The notes: generated from the letters alone by a model not told the origin. A DNA stretch of 38,119 nucleotides from Thermoplasmata archaeon (GCA_030037955.1 JASHPT010000081.1:1-38119); one strand, 5' to 3'; counted from the stretch's first letter, positions 15,798-23,657 are shown. Numbers and translations: made by a program.

Positions 15798-16975
15798 CGG
15801 GCGAGCACCTCGGAGTACACGGCGTCCAGCCGGTCCACAACCCGGTCCCACTGATAGCGGGGAACCACGACATCCCGGCCGTAAGCTCCCCAGCGCTGGC
15901 GGACAGCGTCGTCCTCCCAGAGGTCCCGGAAGGCCCCCGCCAGGGCGACGGCGTCCTCCGGAGGGATCAGGCGCCCGGACCGTCCATCCTCGATGACCTC
16001 CGGGATTCCCCCCACGCGCGAAGCGATGACCGGCGTTCCCTGGGCGAGCGCCTCCAGCAGTACCAGGCCGAAGGCCTCGTACTGGCTCGGCAGGGCGAAG
16101 AGCCGGGCTTCGCGGAAACCGGCCGCGAGGAGCCCCTCGTCCTGTACAAAGCCCGTCAGCCGAACCCGACCCGCGAGCCCGAGGTCGCGTACGCGCTGCT
16201 CGACGCGCGCCTGTTCCCCTCCGTCGGCCCCCACGAGGACGAGGTACGCCGACGCGTCGTGCCGGGCCAGGTCCGCAAAGCCGTCCACAAGGGCGATCAG
16301 CCCCTTGTTCGAGGCCAGACGGCCCACGAAGAGGACGAACGGCCCGTTGATCTGGAACGTGCGACGGAACGCCTCCGGGTCCGCGGGGGGCGCGGGAGCC
16401 GGGGTGTATCCCGGCGGGATGACTTCCACCCGGGGGAGCGGGAAGCCGTTCGCGCGGATCAGGCGCTCCTCCTCCTGGGTCTGGACGATCAAGCGCGCGG
16501 CATCGCCGACGATCGGGGCGGCTAGCCGTCGGTCGTAGAAGCGTCGGATGCCGTGGCGCAGCCGGCCGCCATAGATCGACCAGATCGGGTGGTAGTGGGC
16601 GGTCAGGACATACGGGACTCCAACCTGTCGGTGGTATCGACGGGCCACAGCGGCGTGGTTCGTCCCGTAGGTGTGAACGTGCAGGAGGTCGGGCCGATCT
16701 GTCTGTAGTCGGCGGTAGAGGCCCCGAAAGAACGGGTAGTGGAGCTCACCGGGAAGCGTCCAGGCCGGGAGCCGCTGTACCGTGAGACCCGGGGGCGTCG
16801 GAGGCTCCACGAAGTTCGCCGGCAACGGCTCCCACGGGAATTCCCGTTTGAGCCGGCTCGTATAGACGGTGACCGCCCGGCCCCGCCGGGCGAGCCGAAC
16901 GGAGATCTCCTGCACATGGCGTTCGACGCCGCCCGGGGCGGGAGGATAGCGTGTCGACAGTTGGGCGATCGCCAC
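15794..16975 (-). CDS. GT4-family glycosyltransferase (GT-B fold)
   Basis: A 393-residue paralogue-like GT4 enzyme. It begins at a GTG with AIAQLSTRYPPAPGGVERHVQE; the donor domain opens at FVLFVGRLASNKGLIALVDGF and carries EAFGLVLLEAL and GTPVIASRVGGIPEV. Both GT4 proteins also share the TAHYHP motif, suggesting similar acceptors. It lies 9 bp behind the M20 peptidase gene and is coupled to the second GT4 gene by ATGA, so the three form a minus-strand operon. It probably acts on a cytoplasmic lipid-linked glycan used for S-layer N-glycosylation or a surface glycolipid; this role is inferred from context only. Confidence 0.9.
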   Translation of the reverse strand: MAIAQLSTRYPPAPGGVERHVQEISVRLARRGRAVTVYTSRLKREFPWEPLPANFVEPPTPPGLTVQRLPAWTLPGELHYPFFRGLYRRLQTDRPDLLHVHTYGTNHAAVARRYHRQVGVPYVLTAHYHPIWSIYGGRLRHGIRRFYDRRLAAPIVGDAARLIVQTQEEERLIRANGFPLPRVEVIPPGYTPAPAPPADPEAFRRTFQINGPFVLFVGRLASNKGLIALVDGFADLARHDASAYLVLVGADGGEQARVEQRVRDLGLAGRVRLTGFVQDEGLLAAGFREARLFALPSQYEAFGLVLLEALAQGTPVIASRVGGIPEVIEDGRSGRLIPPEDAVALAGAFRDLWEDDAVRQRWGAYGRDVVVPRYQWDRVVDRLDAVYSEVLAR

Positions 16976-16984
16976 GGGCCGGAC

Positions 16985-18061
16985 CTACCCGGCGCGCGAC
17001 TGGACGAGGCGCTGGGCGTACTTCTTGAACACCTCGGTGGCCCGGGCCACCGACTCGATCTTGACATACTCGTTGGCCTGGTGCGACAGCTCCTCCTCGC
17101 CGGCGCCAAAGATCACGACGCGGGGATTCGCGAGAGAGTAGTGCACCGCCTCGGAGGCATGCACCAGTACCGTGCTCTCGGCCAGTGAGATCTCCTTGAG
17201 CAGGCGAATGTGCTCCGAATTCGGGTCCAGCTGCACCGACGGCATCGAGACGATCCGGCGGAGCGTGAACGGGGTCTTGATCCGACGCAGGTGCTCCTCG
17301 ACCTCATGGTAGAGCTGGTCGGGAGTGTAGGGTGGCGGGAACCGGATGTCGACCTCGGCCACGGCCTTGTTCGGGACGACGTTGAGCCGGGCGCCGCCGT
17401 GGATCGTGCCGATGTTGATGGTCACGCTTCCGAGCTCCGGGTGGGCGATGCGACCCTTGAATCCCTCCAGCGCGCGGAGGATGCGCATCAACTTGGACAC
17501 GGCGTTCTCTCCGAGATGCGGCATGGCGCCGTGGGCCGCCTTGCCGCGGGTCTCGATCGCAAGGTCCAGGACTCCTTTCTCCGCCGCCGCGATGCGGAGG
17601 CCGGTCGGCTCTCCAACGACTACGGCCTTGGCGCGACGGATCGACAGTGTCTTCGAGAGCGCCTGAGCGCCCTGCATGGTCGTCTCTTCGTCGGTGGTCA
17701 GCGCCAGCGCGACCGGAATCTTGCGCGCGACCAGGTCCTGGGCCGACTGGAGCATGGCGATGACGGTGCCCTTCATGTCCGCCGCTCCCCGGCCGTACAT
17801 CCGGCCGGATGCCAGCTGACTCTGGGAGAAGCTCCAGTAGTCTCCTACGGGTGGGGTGTCGAGGTGCCCCGACAGTACGATGCCGGCCTGGCCGTACTCT
17901 GCCAGGAGCGCCGGCGTGCCGGGATCTCCGAGCAGGGTGTTCCGCATGTGGATCTGGTCGGTGAAGGTCTGAACGTAGTCCAGGATCTCCTGCTTGTTCG
18001 CGCTCGGGTCGCTCGGGATCTTGATCAGCTCCGCGAGCATGTCGACCATCTGTCGTTTCAT
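16985..18061 (-). CDS. M20-family peptidase/deacylase (ArgE/DapE/LysK-like)
   Basis: A 358-residue dinuclear zinc hydrolase. Metal and catalytic residues are in place: H66 and D68 in LSGHLDTPP, D95 in GRGAADMKG, the Glu pair E125-E126 in TTDEETTMQG, E151 in VGEPTG, and a late His in EELSHQANEYV. A dimerisation domain with GKAAHGAMPHLGENA and the conserved INIGTIHGG lies between. It should hydrolyse an N-acyl amino acid or peptide bond; a deacetylase of arginine, lysine or diaminopimelate type is possible. I chose the ATG at 18061, where the conserved protein starts, rather than the frame open to 18310. A minus-strand TATA-like GTTAAAG lies near 18135. It heads the operon with two GT4 genes, so an acyl-sugar substrate cannot be excluded. 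Confidence 0.88.
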   Translation of the reverse strand: MKRQMVDMLAELIKIPSDPSANKQEILDYVQTFTDQIHMRNTLLGDPGTPALLAEYGQAGIVLSGHLDTPPVGDYWSFSQSQLASGRMYGRGAADMKGTVIAMLQSAQDLVARKIPVALALTTDEETTMQGAQALSKTLSIRRAKAVVVGEPTGLRIAAAEKGVLDLAIETRGKAAHGAMPHLGENAVSKLMRILRALEGFKGRIAHPELGSVTINIGTIHGGARLNVVPNKAVAEVDIRFPPPYTPDQLYHEVEEHLRRIKTPFTLRRIVSMPSVQLDPNSEHIRLLKEISLAESTVLVHASEAVHYSLANPRVVIFGAGEEELSHQANEYVKIESVARATEVFKKYAQRLVQSRAG

Positions 18062-18198
18062 CAGGAATCTGCGACCCGGCGGCCGGCCGGCGTCCGCCGA
18101 ACGGTCAGCCGCGCCCCGGAAGGCCCCCCGCTCTTTAACGGTTCGTGCGTGGAATTTCCGCACCCGGTCGAGGTGAAATTCCACTCCGATCGACGCGG

Positions 18199-19011
18199 CT
18201 ACACCGCGGCGCGGAAGGTCCCGACCAGCTCGTGGGACGCGTTTCGCCACAGCGCCCCGGGATCGCGCCGACCGAGCCGGAGGTCCCGCGCGACGAGCCA
18301 ACCGAGCCACTTGGGATAGGTCGCGAGTTCCCGCCGTGCCAGAGACCGACCCATGGCATGCATCGTCGCCTCGTCGACGACGAGCCCGAGTGCCGCGTGG
18401 CGCTGCTCGTCCGTAGGGGCGAGGTGCGCGAACGCCACGAGCCGGTCGATGGTGTCGGCCGGACGCTCAGTGACATCCTCGAAGCGGAGGTCCAGCCGAG
18501 GGACCTCCGGGTGTCGCGCCCCGATGGCGGCCAGTTCCTGAGCGAAGCGGGCCGTCACACGCTTGCTCTCCTCTGCCCCCGTGCCATCCCGCCGGAAGAG
18601 CGACAGAGCCACTTGGTCCGGGTTTCGGACCACGAAGATGAAGCGCGGGTCGTGGACCCGCGGGAGGAACGCCTCCACCGTGAACACAGACCAGGGGTCC
18701 TTCCACCCCCAAACCTCCCCTTCCGTCGAGTGGACCACCCGCTCGATCTCGGTCGTCATCGCACGGGCGCGTTCCGGGATCCGATCCCAGGGGAGGGTCT
18801 CATGGACCCCGGTCCCGTCGTACTCCAGGATCCGGCCGTTCAGCCATACGATGTCCGGGTTCTCGAAGTGACCCATGGGATTCGACCAGTGGCGCCCGAT
18901 CCAGTCCGGCCGAGCGTTCTTCGGTCCCATCCGTACCCCGAGGCGGTCGAGCATACCGGCGACGGCCGAGGTCCCGGACCGATGCATCCCGAGCACGATG
19001 TAGGTCGGCAT
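18199..19011 (-). CDS. PAPS-dependent sulfotransferase family protein
   Basis: A 270-residue P-loop protein. The 5'-phosphosulfate-binding loop is at the extreme N-terminus, VLGMHRSGTSAVAGML (6-21), and the 3'-phosphate-binding segment is FVVRNPDQVALSLFRR near 125-140. WGWKDPWS between them and a C-terminal helical region complete the carbohydrate-sulfotransferase-like domain. It should transfer sulfate from PAPS to a hydroxyl of a glycan or lipid. No signal or transmembrane segment is seen, so the acceptor would be on the cytoplasmic side. The ATG at 19009-19011 directly abuts the stop of the GT2 gene, implying one mRNA and a sulfated glycan as product. The exact acceptor is unknown. Confidence 0.82.
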   Translation of the reverse strand: MPTYIVLGMHRSGTSAVAGMLDRLGVRMGPKNARPDWIGRHWSNPMGHFENPDIVWLNGRILEYDGTGVHETLPWDRIPERARAMTTEIERVVHSTEGEVWGWKDPWSVFTVEAFLPRVHDPRFIFVVRNPDQVALSLFRRDGTGAEESKRVTARFAQELAAIGARHPEVPRLDLRFEDVTERPADTIDRLVAFAHLAPTDEQRHAALGLVVDEATMHAMGRSLARRELATYPKWLGWLVARDLRLGRRDPGALWRNASHELVGTFRAAV

Positions 19012-19980
19012 CTACCACCGGGCCATCGCATTGAGGAAATTGGCGGTCTGCGCCAGGGTAGGCGAGAGGACGTAGAGGGCCCGCGAGAGACGGGCGCCGG
19101 TCGGGTCCCCGTGCGATCCCTGCAGCTCCTGGAGCATCTGCCGACGGGAGACGTTTCCCTCGGCAACCTCCAGAAAGTGCTCGATGTCGCGGATGCGGCG
19201 GCGGAGGATCTCCTGAGCCCATGGCGCTCCCGTGGCCATCGCAAGCACGACTCGGTGACTTTGCAGGTGGTCGGCCTGCATCCGACGGTACTGCGCCACG
19301 TAGGCCTGGAAGGAGGCTCGAGAACCCCGCGAGAAGTTCTCGGTGTGGACACGGAGGCGGGTCAGGGGGTCGCTCGAGAATCGAACCCCGCCCGTAGAGA
19401 GGAGGCCCGTCCAGAGCAGGAAGGTGTCGATCGAGGCACGGATCTGCCGAAGGGGCTCCTCACGCGCCAGCAGGGCCGTCCGCCGGAGGGTGATGGAGCT
19501 GTCGTTTCCCGGGTCCGCCCAAAGCCAGTTCGCCACCGAGCCGTCGATCGGGGCCGGGATATCGACGTCGGCGCGGAGGCGCTTCTGGCGACGCCACATG
19601 GCCCCGCCCATCGGCGCCGGCAGTCCGGCGTCGTTGATGACCGACTGGCCGTGGCCGTAGTAGGCCAGCTGGGGTCGGTCCTGGAAGACCGTCAGCACCC
19701 GGGCCAGCTTACCCGGTTCCCAGATGTCATCGTCATCGAGAAAGGCGAGGAGGTCGCCGTTCGAGGCCCGGGCCGCGTCGGCGATCATCTCTCCCGTTCC
19801 CCTCCCCGTGGAGTCGAGGAGCCGCACGCCGGGGAGGGAGTCCACATACGGGTCCGGGAAGTCCTTGGTCACCACGACTTCGTAGGTCGACGGGTCGGCC
19901 GTCTGATGCAGCGCCGAGTCCACGGCGAGGCGGAGAAACTCCCGGCGGCCGTGAGCCATTACGACAGCGCTGACTCTCAT
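19012..19980 (-). CDS. GT2-family glycosyltransferase (GT-A fold)
   Basis: A 322-residue inverting glycosyltransferase. It begins MRVSAVVMAHGRREFLRLAVDSAL, the usual strand-helix start, and has GDLLAFLDDDDIWEPGKL with the metal-binding DxD within an acidic DDDD run. WLWADPGNDSSITLRRTALL follows in the acceptor region. No transmembrane helices are visible, unlike dolichol-phosphate sugar synthases. A minus-strand TATA-like GGATAATAG lies near 20022-20030. It is followed without a gap by the sulfotransferase gene, suggesting successive sugar addition and sulfation. Donor sugar is unknown. Confidence 0.88.
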   Translation of the reverse strand: MRVSAVVMAHGRREFLRLAVDSALHQTADPSTYEVVVTKDFPDPYVDSLPGVRLLDSTGRGTGEMIADAARASNGDLLAFLDDDDIWEPGKLARVLTVFQDRPQLAYYGHGQSVINDAGLPAPMGGAMWRRQKRLRADVDIPAPIDGSVANWLWADPGNDSSITLRRTALLAREEPLRQIRASIDTFLLWTGLLSTGGVRFSSDPLTRLRVHTENFSRGSRASFQAYVAQYRRMQADHLQSHRVVLAMATGAPWAQEILRRRIRDIEHFLEVAEGNVSRRQMLQELQGSHGDPTGARLSRALYVLSPTLAQTANFLNAMARW

Positions 19981-20103
19981 GGAGCGAGGGCGGAGCCCTC
20001 CGAGGTGGTACGCCGGCGGCTCGCTATTATCCTGCCCGTCCGCCGGGCGACGCGGGGAGGCTCAGCTATCCTGCGAGACCCGGGGCACCCGGGCCAGCGC
20101 AAC

Positions 20104-20112
20104 CGTTTATGC
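20104..20112 (+). promoter_or_regulatory. TATA-like box for the PAC2 operon
   Basis: CGTTTATGC centred at 20108, 25 bp before the GTG at 20133. The ATG at 20110 is part of the box and so is unlikely to be the start codon. Confidence 0.55.
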
Positions 20113-20132
20113 CGGGAGGCACTGTCATCGCC

Positions 20133-20918
20133 GTGGCGCTGACTCCGCCGGAGGAGATCCGGATCGTCGACATCCGCGACGAATCGCTCACCGGTTCGAT
20201 GATGATCGTCGGATTTCCGACGCACGGTCTCGTCGGGTCGGTGGCGGCTTCGTACCTCGTGCATGCGTTGGACATGACCCCGGTGGCCTACGTGGCCAGC
20301 GAAGGGTTCCCGCCCACGGTCATCATGGAGGGGGGCGCCGTCAGCTCGCCCGTCCGGATGTACGCGAGCAAACTCGTCTGCGGCGTAGACCGGAAGTGTG
20401 ACCAGCTGGTCGTGGCCATTTCCGACATCCAGCCTCCGGTCGAGCTCCTCAATGGACTGGGTCGTTCGCTGCTGGACTGGGCCGAGCGCAAGGGCATCCA
20501 GATGGTGGTCGCGGTCGAGGGTCAGCCGGTGGACGAAGGGGTCCGCGGCGATGCCCGGGTCGTGGCGATGGCGAACCGGCCCGCCGTACCGGTGATCGAA
20601 AAGCTCGGGTTCGAGCCGGCGAACGGCGTGATCACCGGCTTCGCCGGCGGGATGTTGCTGTCGGCCTTGGGGCGGCACCTGCCGGTGCTGTGTCTGGTGG
20701 CCCAGGCCCACAAGGACTTCCCGGACGCCCGAGCCGCGGCCAAGGTCATCGAGTCGATCAATCCGCTCGTTCCGATGCTCGCGCTGGACACGAAGCCGCT
20801 CCGCGAGAAGGCTCGACTGCTCGAGGCCCAGATGCGGAAGTCGCTGGACGACCAGAAGAAGTCGATGACGAGCATGCGGCAGATCGAGACCGAAGGGCCG
20901 GGTGAGATGTATCGCTGA
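20133..20918 (+). CDS. PAC2-family proteasome assembly chaperone
   Basis: A 261-residue protein of the archaeal PbaA/PbaB (PAC2) family. Core motifs are MMIVGFPTHGLVGSVAASYL near the N-terminus, SEGFPPTVIMEGG, LVVAISDIQPP, and NGVITGFAGGMLLSALG in the second half. The C-terminus is a long charged helix (PLREKARLLEAQMRKSLDD) ending in GEMYR; chaperones of this group use a C-terminal HbYX-like tail to dock on proteasome alpha rings, and the final MYR only roughly resembles it. It probably helps proteasome assembly or acts as an ATP-independent activator. The GTG at 20133 is chosen because the upstream ATG lies inside the TATA-like box. It heads a long plus-strand run. Confidence 0.85.
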   Translation: MALTPPEEIRIVDIRDESLTGSMMIVGFPTHGLVGSVAASYLVHALDMTPVAYVASEGFPPTVIMEGGAVSSPVRMYASKLVCGVDRKCDQLVVAISDIQPPVELLNGLGRSLLDWAERKGIQMVVAVEGQPVDEGVRGDARVVAMANRPAVPVIEKLGFEPANGVITGFAGGMLLSALGRHLPVLCLVAQAHKDFPDARAAAKVIESINPLVPMLALDTKPLREKARLLEAQMRKSLDDQKKSMTSMRQIETEGPGEMYR

Positions 20919-21408
20919 CACGGCGCCGCGGACGACGGCCGGCCCGGTGCCACCGGTTTCTCCCGGAACGCAGCTCCGTCGCTTCCACCCCCACGATATC
21001 CCGGTGATCGCGGACATCGTCCGGGATTCCTTGCACGAGAACTACGATCAGTCGCTCTACCTCTCGCTGGGCCAGCAGTGGCCGGACGGGTTCCTGGTGG
21101 CGACCGACGCGCTGGGCCGGCCCGTCGGCTTCCTGCTCGGCGTGATGCAGGTGGACCGGGAAGGTCGGATCCTGATGTTCGCCGTCGACCGGGACCACCG
21201 GAGCCGGGGCGTCGGCACACAGCTCATGCAGGCCTTCCTCGACCGGTGCCGGACGCAGGGGCTCCGCCGGGTGACGCTCGAGGTCCGGGTCAGCAACGCG
21301 ACGGCGATCCGTTTCTACACGGACTTTCGGTTCTCCGTCGTCGACCTGCTCCGAACCTACTACTCGGACGGGGAAGACGGCTACCAGATGGCGCGCGACA
21401 CCGGCTGA
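20902..21408 (+). CDS. GNAT-family N-acetyltransferase, RimI-like
   Basis: A 168-residue acetyltransferase. Acetyl-CoA-binding motif A is MFAVDRDHRSRGVGTQLMQAFL (R-x-x-G-x-G type), followed by VTLEVRVSNATAIRFYTDFRFSVVD, the typical motif B of RimI/Ard1 N-alpha-acetyltransferases. It would acetylate protein N-termini co-translationally or post-translationally, a good fit between a proteasome chaperone gene and translation-associated genes. The GTG at 20902 overlaps the PAC2 gene by 17 bp; a second in-frame GTG at 20947 is a possible start that would remove a non-conserved 15-residue lead. Confidence 0.85.
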   Translation: MRCIADTAPRTTAGPVPPVSPGTQLRRFHPHDIPVIADIVRDSLHENYDQSLYLSLGQQWPDGFLVATDALGRPVGFLLGVMQVDREGRILMFAVDRDHRSRGVGTQLMQAFLDRCRTQGLRRVTLEVRVSNATAIRFYTDFRFSVVDLLRTYYSDGEDGYQMARDTG

Positions 21409-21430
21409 GGCCGATTCGCCGCCGGCCAAA

Positions 21431-21439
21431 TCATATAGG
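21431..21439 (+). promoter_or_regulatory. TATA-like box for the CBS/NAC unit
   Basis: TCATATAGG centred at 21435, 35 bp before the ATG at 21470. It implies that the CBS gene has its own promoter inside the longer plus-strand run, and it argues against the GTG at 21440 as start. Confidence 0.5.
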
Positions 21440-21469
21440 GTGTCCCGGTTCCCGAGGCCGGTACCTATC

Positions 21470-22729
21470 ATGGCGGCTCCGTGGCCCACCGCCGGCGACA
21501 TGATGACCGCCCGCCCGATCACGTTGCCCCGCGAGGCCCCGCTCTCGCAGGCCCTGGGCATCATGCGGGGGCGACGCATCCACGAGATCCCGGTGGTTCA
21601 GAACCGCCGAGTCATCGGGATGGTCACCCTCGATTCGATCGCCCGTCGGGTAAATCTCCCGCTGTCCACGAAGATCGACCGATTGATGCTGTTGCCCCCG
21701 ATCGTGTCGCCCGCCACCGGATACGCCGAGCTGAGCGAGCAGCTCCTGGCGACCGGCATGCGTGCCGCGCCCGTGACGGGGAGCCGCGGCGAGTTGCTCG
21801 GGGTCGTGTCTCGTACGGACCTCGTGCGTCGCCTTCCCCGGATCCCCCCGCTCGCCGATCATCGGGTCGAGGAGGTGACGGCCCCGTTGAACCTGATCCT
21901 GCAGGAGCGGGACCCGGTCCGCACGCTCCTCGGACAGGAGGCCCTTCGACACCTCGAAACCCATCCCCTCCCGGTCGTCGACCGCCGGGGAACGCTCTCG
22001 GGCGCGGTCGGGGTCGCAGACCTCGGCGAGGTGCTCTGGCGCCCCGTCGCCCAGGGCCACCGGGACGTGGAGAATCGCGGCACGGCCACCGAGGTCGAGA
22101 TCCGCACGATCATGCACAGCCCGGCCGTCACGGTACAGCGCGACACGACGACCGGGGCGGCGGCGCGTCTCATGAGCGACGAGCACGTCTCGAGCGTCTT
22201 CGTCGAGGAGAACGGCCGACCCGTGGGCATCGTCTCCCAAGCCGACCTGATCGGCCTCGCGGTCGGTGGTGGCGCAGCCGGCGGCGGCGCCTTGGGAGAT
22301 GTCTTCGTCCAGATCCAGGGCCTGCGGGCCTCCGCCGATCCGGCGATCCTCTCCGAGATCGACCAGGTGATCGCCCGGGGCCTGCGGCGGGTAGCCCGGT
22401 ACGTACACCCGGTGATGCTGACGGTGCACTTCTCTCCCCATGCCGCCCACCGGTCCGGCGAGGCCTCCGTGGAGGGCCGGCTCAACACGGACCGGGAGAT
22501 CCTCTACGCGTCCCGGACGGGATGGAACCTCTACGCGGCGCTCAACGAGATGCTGGACGAGCTGGAGTCGCAGGCCCGACGGCAGAAAGAGGAGCGTCGG
22601 GACGCGACGCATCGCACCTCTCCGCGCCTGGTCGCCGAAGCGCTCGAAGAGACGTCGGCCGACCCGGAGCTCGAGGCCCGGATCCGTTCCGCCACGCGCG
22701 ACGAGCGCCGTCGGCGCCGCCATCGCTGA
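21470..22729 (+). CDS. Four-CBS-domain protein fused to a ribosome-hibernation (HPF/RaiA)-like C-terminal domain
   Basis: A 419-residue protein. Four CBS motifs can be followed at about 8-60, 65-122, 132-190 and 210-265; the clearest are ALGIMRGRRIHEIPVVQNRRVIGMVT and ARLMSDEHVSSVFVEENGRPVGIVS. Paired CBS modules bind adenine nucleotides in other proteins. A Gly/Ala linker (GGGAAGGGALG, 267-276) leads to residues 277-377, where FVQIQGLRASADPAILSEIDQVI, then VHPVMLTVHFSP, then EASVEGRLNTDREILYASRTGWNLYAALNEMLDELESQ follow the beta-alpha-beta-beta-beta-alpha order and sequence feel of HPF/RaiA. A charged tail follows. My inference is an energy-state-controlled ribosome-binding factor. The NAC gene starts 24 bp downstream with a strong SD. 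Confidence 0.75.
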   Translation: MAAPWPTAGDMMTARPITLPREAPLSQALGIMRGRRIHEIPVVQNRRVIGMVTLDSIARRVNLPLSTKIDRLMLLPPIVSPATGYAELSEQLLATGMRAAPVTGSRGELLGVVSRTDLVRRLPRIPPLADHRVEEVTAPLNLILQERDPVRTLLGQEALRHLETHPLPVVDRRGTLSGAVGVADLGEVLWRPVAQGHRDVENRGTATEVEIRTIMHSPAVTVQRDTTTGAAARLMSDEHVSSVFVEENGRPVGIVSQADLIGLAVGGGAAGGGALGDVFVQIQGLRASADPAILSEIDQVIARGLRRVARYVHPVMLTVHFSPHAAHRSGEASVEGRLNTDREILYASRTGWNLYAALNEMLDELESQARRQKEERRDATHRTSPRLVAEALEETSADPELEARIRSATRDERRRRRHR

Positions 22730-22736
22730 GGTTTCA

Positions 22737-22743
22737 GGAGGTC
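22737..22743 (+). promoter_or_regulatory. Strong Shine-Dalgarno site of the NAC gene
   Basis: AGGAGGT lies 10 nt before the ATG at 22754, a full anti-SD match in a chromosome where many first genes appear leaderless. It fits an internal operon gene needing independent, strong initiation. Confidence 0.7.
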
Positions 22744-22753
22744 GGAAAGGACC

Positions 22754-23167
22754 ATGATGCCCGGGGGCCGGATGAACGAGCGCCAGATGCGGATGATGAT
22801 GAAACGGCTCGGGATGACGACCGAGCCGATGGAGAACGTCGAGGAGGTCATCATCCGCACCAAGGACCAAGAGCATGTCATCGAGTCCCCGGAGGTCACG
22901 GTCCTCACCGTCCAGGGGGTCCGGACGTACCAGGTTGTTGGCGAGGCCAAGCAGCGGCCCCGAACCGCCGGCGGAGCCGGCTCGGCGACGCAGACCCCGG
23001 CCACCGAGGTAGGTCCTGCGAGTCCCCCGGACGAGGACATCCAGCTTGTGATGGATCAGACGGGTGCGTCCCGAGGGGAGGCGATCCAGGCGCTCGAGGC
23101 CGCGGGCGGCGCCCCGGCCGAGGCCATTCTGTCGCTCCTCTCGCGTCGGGGCACCGGTGACCGGTAA
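22754..23167 (+). CDS. nac: Nascent polypeptide-associated complex protein (archaeal NAC)
   Basis: A 137-residue protein with the archaeal alpha-NAC layout: a Met/Arg-rich N-terminal ribosome-binding lead (MNERQMRMMMKRLGMTTEPM), the NAC beta-barrel core (VEEVIIRTKDQEHVIESPEV, TVQGVRTYQVVGEA), a variable linker and a C-terminal UBA domain (IQLVMDQTGASRGEAIQALEAAGG, near 96-125). It binds ribosomes near the exit tunnel as a homodimer and shields emerging chains. A full AGGAGGT Shine-Dalgarno at 22737-22743 lies 10 nt before the ATG. Co-transcription with the CBS-HPF-like gene places two probable ribosome-associated factors together. Confidence 0.92.
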   Translation: MMPGGRMNERQMRMMMKRLGMTTEPMENVEEVIIRTKDQEHVIESPEVTVLTVQGVRTYQVVGEAKQRPRTAGGAGSATQTPATEVGPASPPDEDIQLVMDQTGASRGEAIQALEAAGGAPAEAILSLLSRRGTGDR

Positions 23168-23630
23168 GCCTCCTCGGATCGCCCAGGAGTGCATCGAGGG
23201 CTACATCTTCCTCCGGACGCCGCTGCGGATCCTCCTATTCCGGCGGCGCCCCGCCCGGGGCCGGATCTGGGTGCCAATCCAGGGAAAGGTCGACCCGTCG
23301 GATCGTAGCTTGCACGCCGCCCTCTACCGAGAGCTGGCGGAAGAGACCGGATTCCGTACGTTCCGGTCGGTGGCGCCTCTCCACTGGGTGGTCCGGTTCC
23401 GCGGACTCAACGGGAAGCTCTGGCGCCTCCATGCCTTCGCCGTAGAGCTGTCCACGAGACGTAGCCCCCGGCTGAACGAAGAGCACGAGGCCTTCGCATG
23501 GCTCGAGGCCCCGGAGGCACTCCGGCGCCTCCACTTCGCAGACAACCGGGCAGCGCTTCGCCGACTACTGCGGCGCCTTCCGGCGGAGCGGTCCCGCTCC
23601 GGACGGCACTCCGTGCCCGGAAACGTTTAG
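23157..23630 (+). CDS. Nudix hydrolase with a non-standard Nudix box
   Basis: A 157-residue protein beginning at a GTG that overlaps the NAC gene by 11 bp. The Nudix region reads GKVDPSDRSLHAALYRELAEETGF, keeping R-E-x-x-E-E-x-G, but the position that is normally Glu after G-x5 is Asp and the spacing to R-E is one residue longer than the G-x5-E-x7-REUxEExGU consensus. The surrounding strands (CIEGYIFLRTPLRILLFRRR, and HAFAVELSTRRSPRLNEEHEAFAWL) are typical of the family. It would hydrolyse a nucleoside diphosphate linked to another group, possibly as a house-cleaning enzyme; substrate is unknown. Confidence 0.8.
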   Translation: MTGKPPRIAQECIEGYIFLRTPLRILLFRRRPARGRIWVPIQGKVDPSDRSLHAALYRELAEETGFRTFRSVAPLHWVVRFRGLNGKLWRLHAFAVELSTRRSPRLNEEHEAFAWLEAPEALRRLHFADNRAALRRLLRRLPAERSRSGRHSVPGNV

Positions 23631-23631
23631 C
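23623..23631 (+). promoter_or_regulatory. TATA-like box for dph2
   Basis: ACGTTTAGC centred at 23627, 31 bp upstream of the GTG at 23658, overlapping the end of the Nudix gene. Confidence 0.45.
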
Positions 23632-23657
23632 CCAGTCGTCGGCCCTTAGGCTCCGTC

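Noticed and set aside
20110-20132. Upstream ATG-type start for the PAC2 gene
   Set aside because: The ATG is part of the TATA-like box CGTTTATGC; the GTG at 20133 has the right spacing for a leaderless start and matches the conserved N-terminus.
18145-20142. A 665-codon plus-strand frame across the sulfotransferase and GT2 genes
   Set aside because: It is antisense to PAPS-binding and GT2 motifs; its composition is typical of a shadow frame.
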